Shown here one piece after another: positions 1 to 11,440 of a stretch of DNA of 64,000 nucleotides. The notes under the pieces were generated by a model. That model was not told the DNA's origin and made no database searches. It saw only the letters and a list, made by a program, of their open reading frames with translations. A program made the translations under genes and the position numbers. The DNA is taken from assembly GCA_003013855.2 (NCBI GenBank), contig PVNU02004149.1, forward strand, positions 62,001 through 126,000, given 5' to 3'. Source of the DNA: Liriodendron chinense. Lineage: Eukaryota > Streptophyta > Magnoliopsida > Magnoliales > Magnoliaceae. Each line of letters opens with the position of its first letter. Within the stretch, counting starts at the first letter, position 1.

Positions 1-90
1 AGGATCCGAGATCGGGGTACTACGGAGGCTGCCACCTCTGAATTCGGGTTATGACAAATGGACGTCGAGAACCGAATTTGGGGCGTGACA
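1..90 (+). mobile_element. E1 5' LTR, last 90 bp
   Basis: This stretch matches the end of the LTR at 6697-6785 almost base for base, including the terminal ggggcgtgaca. It is followed at once by a primer binding site, so it is the end of the 5' LTR of a small Tekay-like element; the rest lies left of the window. Confidence 0.9.
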
Positions 91-95
91 AGTGT

Positions 96-107
96 TGGTA
101 TCAGAGC
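96..107 (+). other. E1 primer binding site (initiator tRNA-Met type)
   Basis: TGGTATCAGAGC starts 6 bases after the LTR end. This is the standard plant tRNA-iMet priming site, and the same site is at 9558-9569 in E2 and, reversed, at 52063-52074 in E3. Confidence 0.9.
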
Positions 108-292
108 ATGACGTGGGAGCTACTTGTGAACAGCACAATGTTTCTACTTAGCGTTTTAAGATTAGATCACCCCTCACTTGTTGATATTTGTGAACTTAGA
201 ATCACTAGAATTCCCAATGGTATAGTTCTTTAATCGTAGTATGTTTGCAGTTTTCTGAGGTTAAGGGTTTCTTGTCCCTTCTTTTTTTAAAG

Positions 293-847
293 ATGGACAC
301 GACACCAGTAGCTGAAGTTGAGGCTTGTACGTCCCAGCCAGAGTTAGCACCTGTCACCCTAGTAAGCGCAGAGCAATTTAAGGGGATGCTCCGGTTGATG
401 ACCGCTTTGTTCGAGCAACAGAAAGCACCCCTAAGGGATAACAAGAAGATGAAGTTCTCCCCTAGCAGTTCCCAAACGACACAGTTTTCAGAGAAGACCC
501 CATCACGGATCTCAGATCACTGTTTCGAGTGCGGTGAAGCCGGCCATCGAAGAAAGGAATGCCCTCAGCGACCAAGGGCACCAAAGCAACAACCATGGCC
601 CAGAGCACCGATTGCACCAATCCCTCCGATCGTAGGTCCTCAAAGAACTAGGCGTCAAAGGAAGGTTCATCCGCAGAAGCCGCCTATGACACAAGGAGCA
701 CCAGACCTCCAAAGGCCATTCAAGGGCACTTGTTTCAAGTGTGGCGAGTTGGACACCGAATTAGGGATTGCCCATCCCATCAGCAGCAGTACTAGAGTGT
801 TGTTCCCTCGACCCCGACATTTTACGATAGACACCAGAGAAGATTGA
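293..847 (+). pseudogene. E1 gag-like ORF with zinc knuckles, no capsid core
   Basis: The reading frame is open upstream to 245, but the ATG at 293 (MDTTPVAEVEA) sits where the gag ATG sits in E2. About 185 residues follow. A full CX2CX4HX4C zinc knuckle (CFECGEAGHRRKEC) starts near residue 80. A second begins as CFKCGE near residue 146 but leaves frame; the remainder of the knuckle (GHRIRDCPS) is in a neighbouring frame, so about one base has been lost near 750. The retrotransposon gag capsid domain, seen in E2 as the KFFPEH and VSQYEARF region, is absent. No protease, RT or integrase lies between this ORF and the 3' LTR. The product, if made, would be a nucleic-acid-binding peptide. Confidence 0.8.
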
Positions 848-997
848 CACCATCAAGAGGTGTACACATGCTATGTGGACTTAGCGATGTTTGCAAACTT
901 TCATTGATTTTTTATATACTTTTTAGCTTCTATCTATATATATGTGTGGTTTGCTTTGACTTGGTCTGGTTGTGAATTTCGAGGACGAAATTTTTAT

Positions 998-1011
998 AAG
1001 GAGGGGAGAGT
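998..1011 (+). other. E1 polypurine tract
   Basis: The purine run aaggaggggagag lies directly before TGTAAGACCC, the LTR start. E2 has the same arrangement at 14378-14389. Confidence 0.85.
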
Positions 1012-1444
1012 TGTAAGACCCGTACCCTGAATTGCCCTCCGTACATTTAGTTTTCGGTACCGGTACGTCCTAGATGGACCAAATTAGCGAGCCTTGATCA
1101 CGACCCTATTTTAGTACCGCATCGACCTAAGATTTGTACCCCGGCGACCGCGTAGGCGCTGCTATTCCAACACCCCATGGCACGCCCCATTGCGATACCC
1201 GGTGTGAAAGATGCGTACTTTTGCGCAATCCGAGGTGGGCCGCGCAACGAGCGTGTGGCATGGGCCCCACTTACACAAATCCCAAGAATATGTCAAATCA
1301 ATCAAATCAATCACCATACCCACCCCATCATTCTCTCACCTCCAAAGTCAACACAACCCATACCTCCAATGCCCTCTCCCATCATCATCATCATTACCTC
1401 ATGTACCCCTCTCTCATGCTAGCCATCATCACTACATTTCTAAA

Positions 1445-1531
1445 CCCCCCCCCCCCCCCCCCCCCCCCCATTTCCCAAGCACCACTCGTCCATTACAATT
1501 CCAAGATTTGAGAGAGAGAGAGAGAGAGAGC
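1445..1531. repeat. C25 homopolymer followed by (GA)n microsatellite
   Basis: An uninterrupted C run covers 1445-1469 and a GA run about 1511-1531, in the early part of the E1 LTR. The E2 LTR has a G29 run at 14883-14911 in the equivalent place. Confidence 0.9.
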
Positions 1532-1749
1532 AAGAGAAGAAGAGTTAGAAGTAAAGAGATTTAGAGGGAGATCAAGAGAGAGAAAGAGCGAGTTAGAGAG
1601 ATTAAAGGAGGAGATCAAGCTTGGAGGACCCCGATCATCATCCGGACCGTCCGATCGGCAATCCAACCGTCCAACCCCGATTATGAGTGCAAACTTCCCC
1701 CCTTTTTCTCGTTTACCTTTCATTTTCTTTCCTTGGGCCCACCTTGTGA

Positions 1750-3900
1750 TGGGCAATGAGATGGATGGGTTGGATCATCCATGAATGGGCCCCACATACC
1801 TGTAATAATAATAATAATACTAATAATAATAAGAAAAAAAGGGAAGAAGGAGATGGCTGCTGGACAGACAGCGTCCAGAGGACGCTGCTGCCCACTCGTG
1901 GGTCCCACCTTGATTCATGTATTCGATCCACGCCGTCCATCTGTTTCTCCAGCCCATCTTAGGGCTGGACACCAGAAATGAAGTAGATCCAGATCTCGGG
2001 TGGACCACACCATAGAAAACAGTGGAGGCAAGGATGCCCACTGTCGAAACTTTCGTGGACCACCGTGATGTTTGTAGACTGAATCACTAGTCCAATATTG
2101 GACTCTATGGGCTCCCCATGAGTTGGGGAACCTGATGAACGGAGTGGATCTTCCCTAATTGGGCCCCACTTGATATAAACCTAGAGAAAAGAAAAACAAA
2201 AACAAAAACAAAATGGTTGGGGACGCACAGCGTCAGAACGCTGGAACAGTCCAGCGTCACCTAGATGGTTTGAATGGGTCCCCACTCGTGGGACCCACCT
2301 TGATGTGTGTGATGAATCCACACCGTCCATTTATTTTCCCAACTCATTTTAGGGCCAGGGCCCAAATATGAACCAGATCCAAATCTTAGGCGGACCGCAT
2401 CACATGAAACAGTGGGTTAAACGATGTCCACTGTCGAAACTTCCTCGGACCACTTTGATGTTTATAGACTAATTCACCTACCCAATATTGGGCTCATAGG
2501 GTCCCCCACGAGTTGGGGAACCTGATGAATGGAGTGGATCATCCTTATGTGGGCCCCACTCGATCAACACCAAAAGAAAACAAAAAAAGAAAAAGAAAGG
2601 AGAATGCTCCCAGCGTCAGCAACCAGCGGACGCTGGATTTCACGTCAAGTAGCTATCTCCCTGCTGACGTGACATCACCAACTTCAGTGGGTCCCACCAT
2701 GATGTGTGTGCTATATCCATACCGTCCATCCATTTGGGGAGATCATTTTAGGGCATGATATGAAGAATGAGACAGATGCAAATCTCAAGTGGACCCCACT
2801 TGTAAGCAAACAGTGGGGACAGTGACAGACAGTTGAGACCTTCCTACGGCCCACCATGATGATTATTTGAGATCTAACCTGTTCATGAGTTCACACGTGC
2901 ATGTGAAAGGAGGGAAAGAAAAGTATCAGCTTGATTGAAAGCTTCTGTGGGCCCACTCCAGTGATGTTTATTTGTCATCCAAAAGAGAAGGGGCGCTGGC
3001 TGGGCTGGCTGGGCTGGTTGGGCTGCCCAGCAGGTGGCCCACTCGTGGGACCCACCTAAAATGTATGTGCCTTATCTATTACGCCCATATGTTTTTCCAG
3101 CTCATTTTAGTGGCTGAGCCCAAAATTTAAGCATATCCAAATGGCAAGTGGACCATGCCACGGGGCAACACTGGAAATAATGATCTCTACCGTTGAAACC
3201 TTCCCAAGCTCCACAGTGATGTTTATTTGTCATCCAACGTGTTCATAAGATCACCTGGATATGGATGAAGGAGAAAACAAAATATCAGTTTGATTCAAAA
3301 TTCTTAGGGCCCGTCTGGGTGCCACGCTCGAAGCAGCGTGCTTTGGCACGCTGCCCAGCAGGTGGCCTACCCTGGGGGTTCCACCACGATGCATCTGTTT
3401 TATCTATGCCGACCATCTATTTTTCCATATTATTTTAGGGCCGAGGGCCCTCATAATGAGGTAAATACAAACCTCAGGTGGACCACATTGTAGGAAATAG
3501 TGGTCATTGATGCCCACCTTTGAAACCTTCCTTGGAGCCATTATAATGTTTATTTTTCCATCCACCCAAAGGTGATGGGGCCCAACTTTGGGTCCCACCT
3601 TGATGAATATTGGGTATACCTTGTCGTTCTTCTTGGCAGGTGTGTGGGCCCAGTTTTGGGTGGGCCACACGTAGAAAATAAGGGTGGTTGAACGCCTACC
3701 ATTGGAAACCTTACAGGACCCATTTGTTATGTTTATTTGCCATTCTTCCTGTTCTTAAGTCACTCAACCATGGGTAGGGTTCCGCACGTGTGGTGTGCGG
3801 GCCCCACCATGGTGTTTGGTTGCCATCTCACTTGATTAGTGGGAAAGCACAAATATCGGGTTGATCCCAAACTGTTGGGGCCCATTGATGTATGTGGCTC
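1750..3900 (+). repeat. Diverged tandem LTR modules with hairpins at their joints
   Basis: The same word order recurs about every 380-450 bp: gtgggtcccaccttgatg, ccgtccatctgttt, a 'gatccaaatctcaagtggacc' like stretch, 'cagtgg', 'ttgaaaccttcc', 'accatgatgtttat' and 'gtgggccccac'. Joints carry inverted repeats: CAGCGTCC-3-GGACGCTG (1869-1887), CCAGCGTC-11-GACGCTGG (2610-2636) and GCAGCGTG-6-CACGCTGC (3333-3354). The same modules make up the E2, E3 and, in diverged form, S1 LTRs. Confidence 0.8.
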
Positions 3901-6399
3901 CCCCCACTCCTTTGTACGGTTATACCCAACCACGGGTCTACCTTGCTATGCATGTGTTCTATCCACGTCAGCCATTGGCCACTATGGTGTGATATGTATG
4001 TTGCCCATCGATTAGGACCGCCTTAATTTTGTGCTTGATCTGAACCATCCAAATGAATGGACCCTAGCATGTTATGCACAGGATGGCCTTGGGACCACCT
4101 TAGTGTGCGTGTTCGAATGACCGCATTGTCCATCCCGTGGATCCACCTTGATGATTAGTTGTGTAAACCCTTATTAAAAGGTCATCCTTAGAGTTTGCTC
4201 GATCCAAGTCACAGGGCTACTTTCTTAAACTCACCCTGTTGAACCGTCTTGTCAATTCACCTTGTTAACTCACCATGTTGACCCGCCTTGTCAACCTGCC
4301 TTATTGACTCACCATATTGATTGATCTTGGTAACTCAGCTTGCATACTCATATGACTCACCCCTCCTACCCTTGTACCCAACTATTAAAGGCCACCATAT
4401 CGTGTATATCCCATCCACACCGTCCATTTACCTTTAGGACGAGTGTGGGGCTCATCCTCGACGTTCGTATGTCATCTAGGCCATCCATTATATGGAGCCT
4501 ATCTTGTAGTATGAGGTTAGACCTGTCGTCCCTTTTTGGACCTCATCGTATTGACCATCTATCTCAGATTACCCTACCATGTATGATTCTCTGTCATGAC
4601 CTGTCTATCTTGCAACCCGTTCTATAACATTCTTTTTACGGACCATTATTGTGTTTATCTCAACTGTACTACAGGATTATGGGTCTCGGCATGATTTTAG
4701 GTATTCTACTCTTGTCGCTCAAGTAGGTTCTACCTTTGACGTGTCGGTAGTGTATTCAATCATTTTCTTTCCGTTTGGGTTATCTGAATGTTGAAGCTTA
4801 ATCCACACCGTTCAGTTGTTGGACCATCTGTGTTGTTGTATACCATCCATTTAGAGTCTTATCTCTTTATGTTTGCTTGTATTATAAGTGAATTATCTTT
4901 TTATGCTATTTTTAGTATGTCTGTTGCCACACGTAGTGTTGTTGGAATACTCATATGTGATCTTTATACTATATGCTTCGACGACCACCATGCATGTGTA
5001 ATGAGTATGCATCCCGAATCACCATTGTTAGTTCGGGACCACTAGGGCATAAACGCATTCATAAAGCATTCGAGATGTAGTCGCGCAAATGTAATTCACG
5101 TGCTCTCTATCGCAAACCTCTCCAATAGGTATGGGACTATTCGAGGACAAGAGTCTATCATCCTGACTTACACTGTATGGTAGGAATAGCTTAGCATACC
5201 TTGTAGCCCTTGGTGCGAGATTCCCTGGCTAGCGACATCTCGCACTATGACTCGATCATTCATATGTGTCCCCTCATCTTAATCATATTTCTAATAGGTT
5301 GGACTAGATTGCTTTATTGCCATCATGGTAGATTGACTACTTATTGACACTCATACTGTATGCTTGGCTCATTTGATTGTCTTGTATCAACTGGCCATAT
5401 CGGCCGCGATTTTTGTGCAGTTCATTACCAGTTGACGGTGACATTGTATTTGAGACCCTAACTTTTATGGTGCTCTTTGGAGACTTGCACGAGCATGTCG
5501 TCCCACGTTTGTATGCATGGTTGCATTTCGCACCTTCTGCTTGTGCCGCATATAGCATGGTTACTACATTGCAACCGCAGCTCCATCGTGGTTTGCAGAA
5601 CACCGAAAATATGTGATCTTTAAACTAGATGCCAAAGATGTCCCTGGGTGAAAGTCCTTGATCCCGTTGGTACCAAGGTGGGTGCTCCATTCAAGGACCG
5701 GGTGGTTTAATCATACACCAGTATGCCGAATACCAAACGGCGGTGTTTTCCACTGCACGTGGTCAGTTTGGAAGGAGGTCTGACCTAACCTACAGGAAGA
5801 GTGTTGGCAAAGTGGGTTGAGTTTGACCAGCAGTGAGTAGATCTGCTATTGCACCAGATAGGCTTTGACATTCTATTGGTGAGTAGTGAGGTCTGTGAGA
5901 CCCCGGTGATGTTCCGTTTCAGAGATGGTATTTGTATCACTGTATGGTGTTGGACGGTCCTGACGTGGGCGGGTGTGATGTGGGCGGGGCTGAAAGCCTG
6001 GGCGAGTTACCACACTGGGCTAGCTACCAGTTCCGAGTCCTGCATTGCTTAGGTGATCGCGTTATGACTGTTCGTATCTGGACCACTGTACTGAGAGGTG
6101 GTAATTTGCATACATGCATTGGATCATTGTATGTGACATTAGGCCCTATAGGCCATTGCATAGTATGAGTATATGGCCTTTGTAGGCTGGTTACCTGTAT
6201 TGCACGCTTGCATAGCCATGGTAGGCTAGTTATATGTAATGCATGCTTGCATAGCCGTGGTAGACTGGTTATTCATATCACATGATCGTGTAGCCTAATT
6301 AGGCGAAGTCTTGGTTTAAAGTTCTTATCATGCTTTACTGCTTACTCTGATATTTATCATGCTTGTCATACGCATTGTGCACGCACACACGCACTCACA

Positions 6400-6417
6400 A
6401 AGCTTCGTTCGAAGCTT
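6400..6417 (+). other. Conserved LTR hairpin, E1 copy
   Basis: AAGCTTC-gttc-GAAGCTT, a 7-bp stem with a 4-base loop, about 370 bp before the LTR end. The same position in E2 reads GAGCTTC-ttag-GAAGCTC (9199-9216 and 18388-18405). Confidence 0.7.
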
Positions 6418-6785
6418 ATGCGCGTTTGTTACGCTGCAAGTTATACCAGAGTGTATCAGCAACGTTGAGTTGGAGTTGGGAGTCCAGTAGCAGGAGGTGC
6501 CGGATTGTGCACAGTTTTTATATTTACGCATTGTGTATTTACTTTTCAGTACTGTATGTAAACGAAATGATTTAGTGGAAATATTGTGTTTGTCTTTGTT
6601 GGTACTCATATGGTGATGCTCATGTTTCAAAAAAAAAATCAGACCCTAAAATCCTCCTTGTGGTATCCCAGGATCGGAACCTGGCGTGTGAGGTTAGGAT
6701 CCGAGATCGGGGTACTACGGAGGCTGCCACCTCTGAATTCGGGTTATGGCAAATGGACGTCAAGAATCGAATTTGGGGCGTGACA

Positions 6786-9552
6786 CATCGTGATGTTTGC
6801 GAACATTTTTACCTGTCCGATATTGGACTCTACGGGTTCCTCATGAGCTTAGGAACCTGATGAAGGGCGTGGATCATACCCATGTGGGCCCTACTTGAAA
6901 TAAATAAAGAAGAAGAAAAAACGTCAGACGCTGGACGTTCACAGCGTCAGAGACGTTGGAACATCCAGCGTAACTTGGACGCCGTTAATGGGGTCCCCAC
7001 TCGTGGGACCCACCTTGATGTTTGTGTTAAATCCACACCGTCCATCTGTTTTCTCATATCCTAATAGGGCCAGAGCCCGAATATGAAGCCGATCCAAATC
7101 TTAACCGGACCGCACAAGAGGAAACAGTGAAGAGGATGGTGCCTACTGTTGGACCATCTTTGGCCCACCTTAATGTTTCTAGACTGAATCAGGTACCCGA
7201 GCCAAGGAACCTAATGAACGGAGTAGATCACCCTTATGTGGGCCCCACTCGATCAAAACCACTCAAAAAAAAGAAAGGAAACAAAAAGCAGAGGCGTCTC
7301 TGACGCTGGGCATACCAGCGTCCATGGACGCTGGCTCGTGAGGCCAGCTGGTGGCCCACTCGTGGGTCCCACCATGATGCATGTGCTGTATCCACACCGT
7401 CCATCCATTTGGGGAGATCATTTTAGGGCATGATCTCAAGGATGAGACAGATCCAAATCTCAAGGGGGCCTCACCACAGAAAACAGTGGGGACAATGACC
7501 CCACCGTTGAAACCTTCCTATGGCCCACCATGATGTTTATTTGAGATCCAACCTGTTCATAAGTTCACACATGCATGGAAGAAGGGAAAACAAAAATATC
7601 AGCTTGATCGAAAACTTCTGTGGGCCCCACTTGTTGAGAGCAAAAGAGAAAAAAAAGTACAAAAAAAAGAACGTGGGCGCTGGACAGACAGCGTCCAGGG
7701 GACGCTGCTGCCCAGCAGCGTAGCCTCTTTGGGCTTGACAATGGGCCCCACTCGTTGGGCCCACCTAGAATGTATGTGCCTTATCTATTCAGTCCTTATG
7801 TTTTTCCAGCTCATTTTAGTGGCTGAGCCCAAAATTTAAGCATATCCAAATGTCAAGTGGACCATGCCACGGGACAACTGTGGGAATAAAGATCTCTACC
7901 GTTGAAACCTTTCCAGGGTCTACAGTAATGTTCATTTGTCATCCAACCTGTTCATAAGATCACATGGATATGGATGAAGGAGAAAACACAAATATCTGCT
8001 TGATTCAAACTTGTTGGAACCAGCTGGGTAAATTTGCTATCCGACCAGTGGGCGGGGCCCACCATGGTCCTTCCTTCGATACATATGTTTTTATCCATGC
8101 CGTACACCTATTTTGTCGGCCTACTTTGTATGTGGAGGCCCAAGTATGGGCCCGATGTGGTCTCAAGTGGGCTATGCCATGAAGTCCTTTACATTTCCAA
8201 TGGGACCCACAGTCCGGGTCCCACTCTCCGTATATATTGGGCCTTTAAGGCCAATGTTACATCATACGTTTGGTAACATGCTAGTATGATTAGCTTGATA
8301 TGTCACACTGATAACATGCTTAGTATAATGAATACCATGCTCATTCATATGCCCATACGCATCATTTGTATACCTGTTATGGATCATGATTAACGATAGC
8401 ATATGCTAGTTGGCTTGTTATACTTAGGGGACCGGTGTGAGATAGGGTCGCCCCACATGATTGCGTAGTATGCGTAAGTTTGGTGCATGACTTGGATTGT
8501 ATGACTCATGCATTTCGTATTATGTATGTCACGATTGCTTTCGTACCCTAGCAGCATCGGGGTGGTGGCCATCATAGTCACATCGTGGTTGGCAGTATTG
8601 GACACCGGAAACTTGTTCTAGTACGTGGGCGCTATGGATGTCCTTGGGTGAAAGTCCCTAAACCCTGTGGTACCAGTCGGATGCTCCAACGTCGAGACCG
8701 AGTGGATAACATGAGCGCCCGTGTGCCAAATACCAGTAGGCCGCATCTCCCACTGTGTCGAGGTCGGTTGGAAAGGGGTGTGACCTTATCCGCCCGGGTG
8801 CAGTGGGCTATAAGCTAGGTCGAGTCTGACTAGCTCATGGAATGGGTCCGCTATCGGCGAGCCGGGTGGGCATTGGCATACCACTTACGAGGCGGATAGT
8901 GAGGTCTTTTCTACTCGCTTGGTTACGCGCGCGATGTGCGGCGGCCAATATTAGAGTATACTAGACCCCGGTGATGTCCCAGATGAGAACTATTTTGATA
9001 TGTGGATTAGTTGAGGATTGACGTGGTTGCATTGCATCTCTAGCATGTCACACTCGGCCATTTAGGCCCTTGCATCGCATAGCCTTAGGATGGCTGATAG
9101 CATTCATGAACTTGGTAACTTAGCACTCTACTACTTCCGCTTACTCTGATATCTGCATACTTGTTATATGCATCACAAGCGCACACACGCACTCTACTGA
9201 GCTTCTTAGGAAGCTCATGCGCGTTTGTTTACACTGCAGGTACTAGGGCACATCAGCAGCGTTGAGCGCGGTGCATGTACCTGATATGTTAGGCTTTTGC
9301 TACATTTTGTATTTCCCTTTCCAACACTGTACTCAACAAACTTTATAATGGATATTTGATGATGTTTTATGGTTTTGATTATGCTCCTTTATAAAAATAA
9401 CTTTACCCTGAAAATCCTCCTGGTAGGATCTCAGGATCGGAACCTGGCATATGAGAGCTAGGAGCCAAGAATGGGATACTACGGAGGCTGTTGGCACCAA
9501 GGTCGGCGATCGGGAATTTAGTGAGCCCGGTCCCTAAGTTTGGGGCGTGATA
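6786..9552 (+). mobile_element. E2 5' LTR, right-hand part
   Basis: Collinear with the E2 3' LTR from 15532 to 18742 and ending gggcgtgata just before a primer binding site. Its left part lies beyond E1, outside the window. It lacks 399 bp present in the 3' LTR (16818-17216): the junction after 8030 shares the triplet gta with both ends of the missing piece. A further deletion of about 30 bp is near 7199. No coding sequence seen. Confidence 0.88.
9199..9216 (+). other. Conserved LTR hairpin, E2 5' LTR copy
   Basis: GAGCTTC-ttag-GAAGCTC, perfect 7-bp stem and 4-base loop. The outer pair is G-C here and A-T in E1. Confidence 0.7.
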
Positions 9553-9557
9553 GAAGT

Positions 9558-9569
9558 TGGTATCAGAGC
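9558..9569 (+). other. E2 primer binding site (tRNA-iMet type)
   Basis: TGGTATCAGAGC, five bases after the 5' LTR end at 9552. A 260-bp noncoding leader follows up to the gag ATG at 9832. Confidence 0.9.
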
Positions 9570-9831
9570 ATAACTTTAGAATACCTGCGAATGACATCAC
9601 ATATCTACGAATGGCCTTAAATTAACTACCCCTTAACTGAATGATTGTTGCAAACTTAGGATGATTAGGATCCCAATCTCATGCACTTAACGACCCACAC
9701 TAGGATCCTTTTACAACATAGTTATAATAGGATTCCTTATTTTGAGCTTAAAAACTTCTGAATATGGTTCCCTAACGTGTGTGCATTCGAGAGTATCTAT
9801 GCTAAGTGGTACCTGTCCTTTTCTGTAGGAT

Positions 9832-10545
9832 ATGGCACCCAAGAGAGCCACTGGTAGGCCGTCGACTAGTGCGGGTACATCCCGGACAGCCTCAGCCCCA
9901 GCTCCAGCTCCAGCTATGACTGCTGGTCAGTTTCAGGAGATGATAAGCATTATGACCTCCATGGTAGAGCGTCAGGAGAGGAGGTCATCCGACGTAGTTG
10001 CCCCATCGGAGCAGGATCATGCTCGTTCCTTACTGATGGATTTCAGGCGGATTGATCCCCCACGGTTCTTGGGCGAGCCAGACCCGGTGGCAGTAGAGAG
10101 ATGGAAATCGGAGGTAACGAAGATCTTTACCACGATGCGATGCTCGACCGAGGAGCGAGTTCCTCTTGCCGTTTTCCTTCTTTAGGGAGAGGCCAAGCAT
10201 TGGTGGGCATCGATTACCTGAGCCGCCGGGCCTGATTTCAAGTGGACATGAGAGGACTTTGTAGACCGATTTGACCGGAAGTTCTTCCCTGAGCATGTCC
10301 ACCAACAGCGTGCTCTAGAGTTCGAGACACTGGTCCAGGGAGATATGTTAGTGTCGCAGTACGAGGCTCGATTCGTTGAGCTATCCAGATTTGCGACGTA
10401 TCTTGTGGATGATGAGGTACAGAAGGCCCGTCGATTCGAGACTGGACTACGCCTTAGCCTTCGTGGCCGTGTCACGGGACACAAGCTTCCTACGTTCGAG
10501 GAGGTGGTAGAGCGGGCCCAGATATATGAGGCAGCGGATCCGTGA
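9832..10545 (+). pseudogene. gag: E2 gag (Tekay chromovirus), broken
   Basis: Capsid part of Gag, which packages the element RNA in virus-like particles. The frame starts MAPKRATGRPSTSAG at 9832; E3 has the same start at 51801. Retrotransposon gag (PF03732-like) features are visible: WKSEVTKIF, DRFDRKFFPEH, VSQYEARFVELS and GRVTGHKLPTFEE. Stops interrupt the frame at 10183 (probably CAG to TAG), 10219 and 10249 (the last from the TGG of WTWEDF). A 17-bp deletion after 'gaggcag' near 10532, relative to E3, ends the frame at 10543 and puts the rest into the next frame. The deletion is flanked by the repeat gcag. Confidence 0.9.
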
Positions 10546-11440
10546 CCAAAGCGGAGATCGGAAGGGGAAGAAGAAGGCTCCTTCTAGCAGCTTCCAGCAG
10601 CAGTAGACTCGGGCACATCAGAGGCACCCGATTCGTCCATCCGTTCGACCGCCAGTAGCACCAGCAGCACCTCCAGCACCGTCCCAGAGACAGTTTGCAG
10701 GTGTTTGTTACGGATGTGGAGGGACAGGGCATCGTAGACATGAGTGTCCCCACCCACAGCAGCAGCCACAGCAGCAGAGGCAGCAGCAGCCACAGCAGCA
10801 GAGACAGCAGCATAGGCCGCAGCAGCAGCAGCAGAGACGACCGCAGAGGGGACAGACACATCCCCAGCAGACTCAGGGCAGGTTCTATGCAGCCCAGCAA
10901 GATCCTCAGGCACCTGGAGGAGTCATTGATGGTACACTCATTGTCTCTGCATGCATAGCTCATGTTTTGTTTGATTCTGGCGCATCGCATTCATTTGTAT
11001 CCGATGATTTCTGCCGATCAACTGGTTTGCCGTTAAAATCCATGCGCGAGGGTTTGTCAGTGTCGACACCCTTAGGGAAGACCGCAGTATTGAGTTTGAT
11101 CTGTTCATCTTGCCCCGTCTTGGTGGGAGAGACTTTTTTGCCTGCCGATTTGTTTATTTTACGGATGACCGAGTTTGATGTTATCATGGGCATGGATTGG
11201 CTGGCCGAGTATCACGCTGTATTGGACTGCTTCGCAAGGACAGTCACTTTCCTTATACCCGGCATGCTGCAGTTTCAGTTCGTTGCCGAGCCCAGAGGAG
11301 AGCAGTTGTTATCTTTGATGTCGTGTGCCATAGAGGAACCGGTTGCCTTGTGCATCGACCAGCTGCCGGTAGTTTGTGATTTCCCGGATGTGTTTCAGGA
11401 GATTCCAGGGTTGCCACCTCGTCGGCATACCGAGTTTTAG
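10546..11440 (+). pseudogene. E2 zinc knuckle, Q-rich linker and aspartic protease
   Basis: After the 17-bp deletion the element continues in the second frame. The nucleocapsid knuckle CYGCGGTGHRRHEC (CX2CX4HX4C) is at about 10706-10747, followed by a glutamine-rich stretch coded by CAG repeats (10752-10850). The retropepsin domain starts with active-site LFDSGASHSF near 10967 and includes the flap-side MTEFDVIMGMDWL. A stop lies at 10604, in a CAG run, and another at 11438, where E3 has CAG. Knuckle and protease are in one frame, so gag and pol were one polyprotein in the parent element. Confidence 0.88.

Larger units (their letters stand above)
1012..6785 (+). mobile_element. E1 3' LTR (about 5.8 kb)
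   Basis: Starts TGTAAGACCC and ends ggggcgtgaca, as do the LTRs of E2 and E3, so it is a Tekay-family LTR. Its end matches positions 1-90. At 5774 bp it is far longer than the 921-bp internal region. It is built largely of diverged modules of roughly 400 bp, each with a conserved core beginning gtgggtcccaccttgatg. The 3' flank (6786 onward) matches the inside of the E2 LTR (15532 onward), so E1 sits inside E2's 5' LTR. No coding sequence was recognised in it; short ORFs here are chance. Confidence 0.9.

Noticed and set aside
1134..1564. Overlapping ORFs of 81-125 codons rich in Pro, His and Ser
   Set aside because: They lie in LTR noncoding sequence with low-complexity and C-run composition, overlap in all frames and have no recognisable domain.
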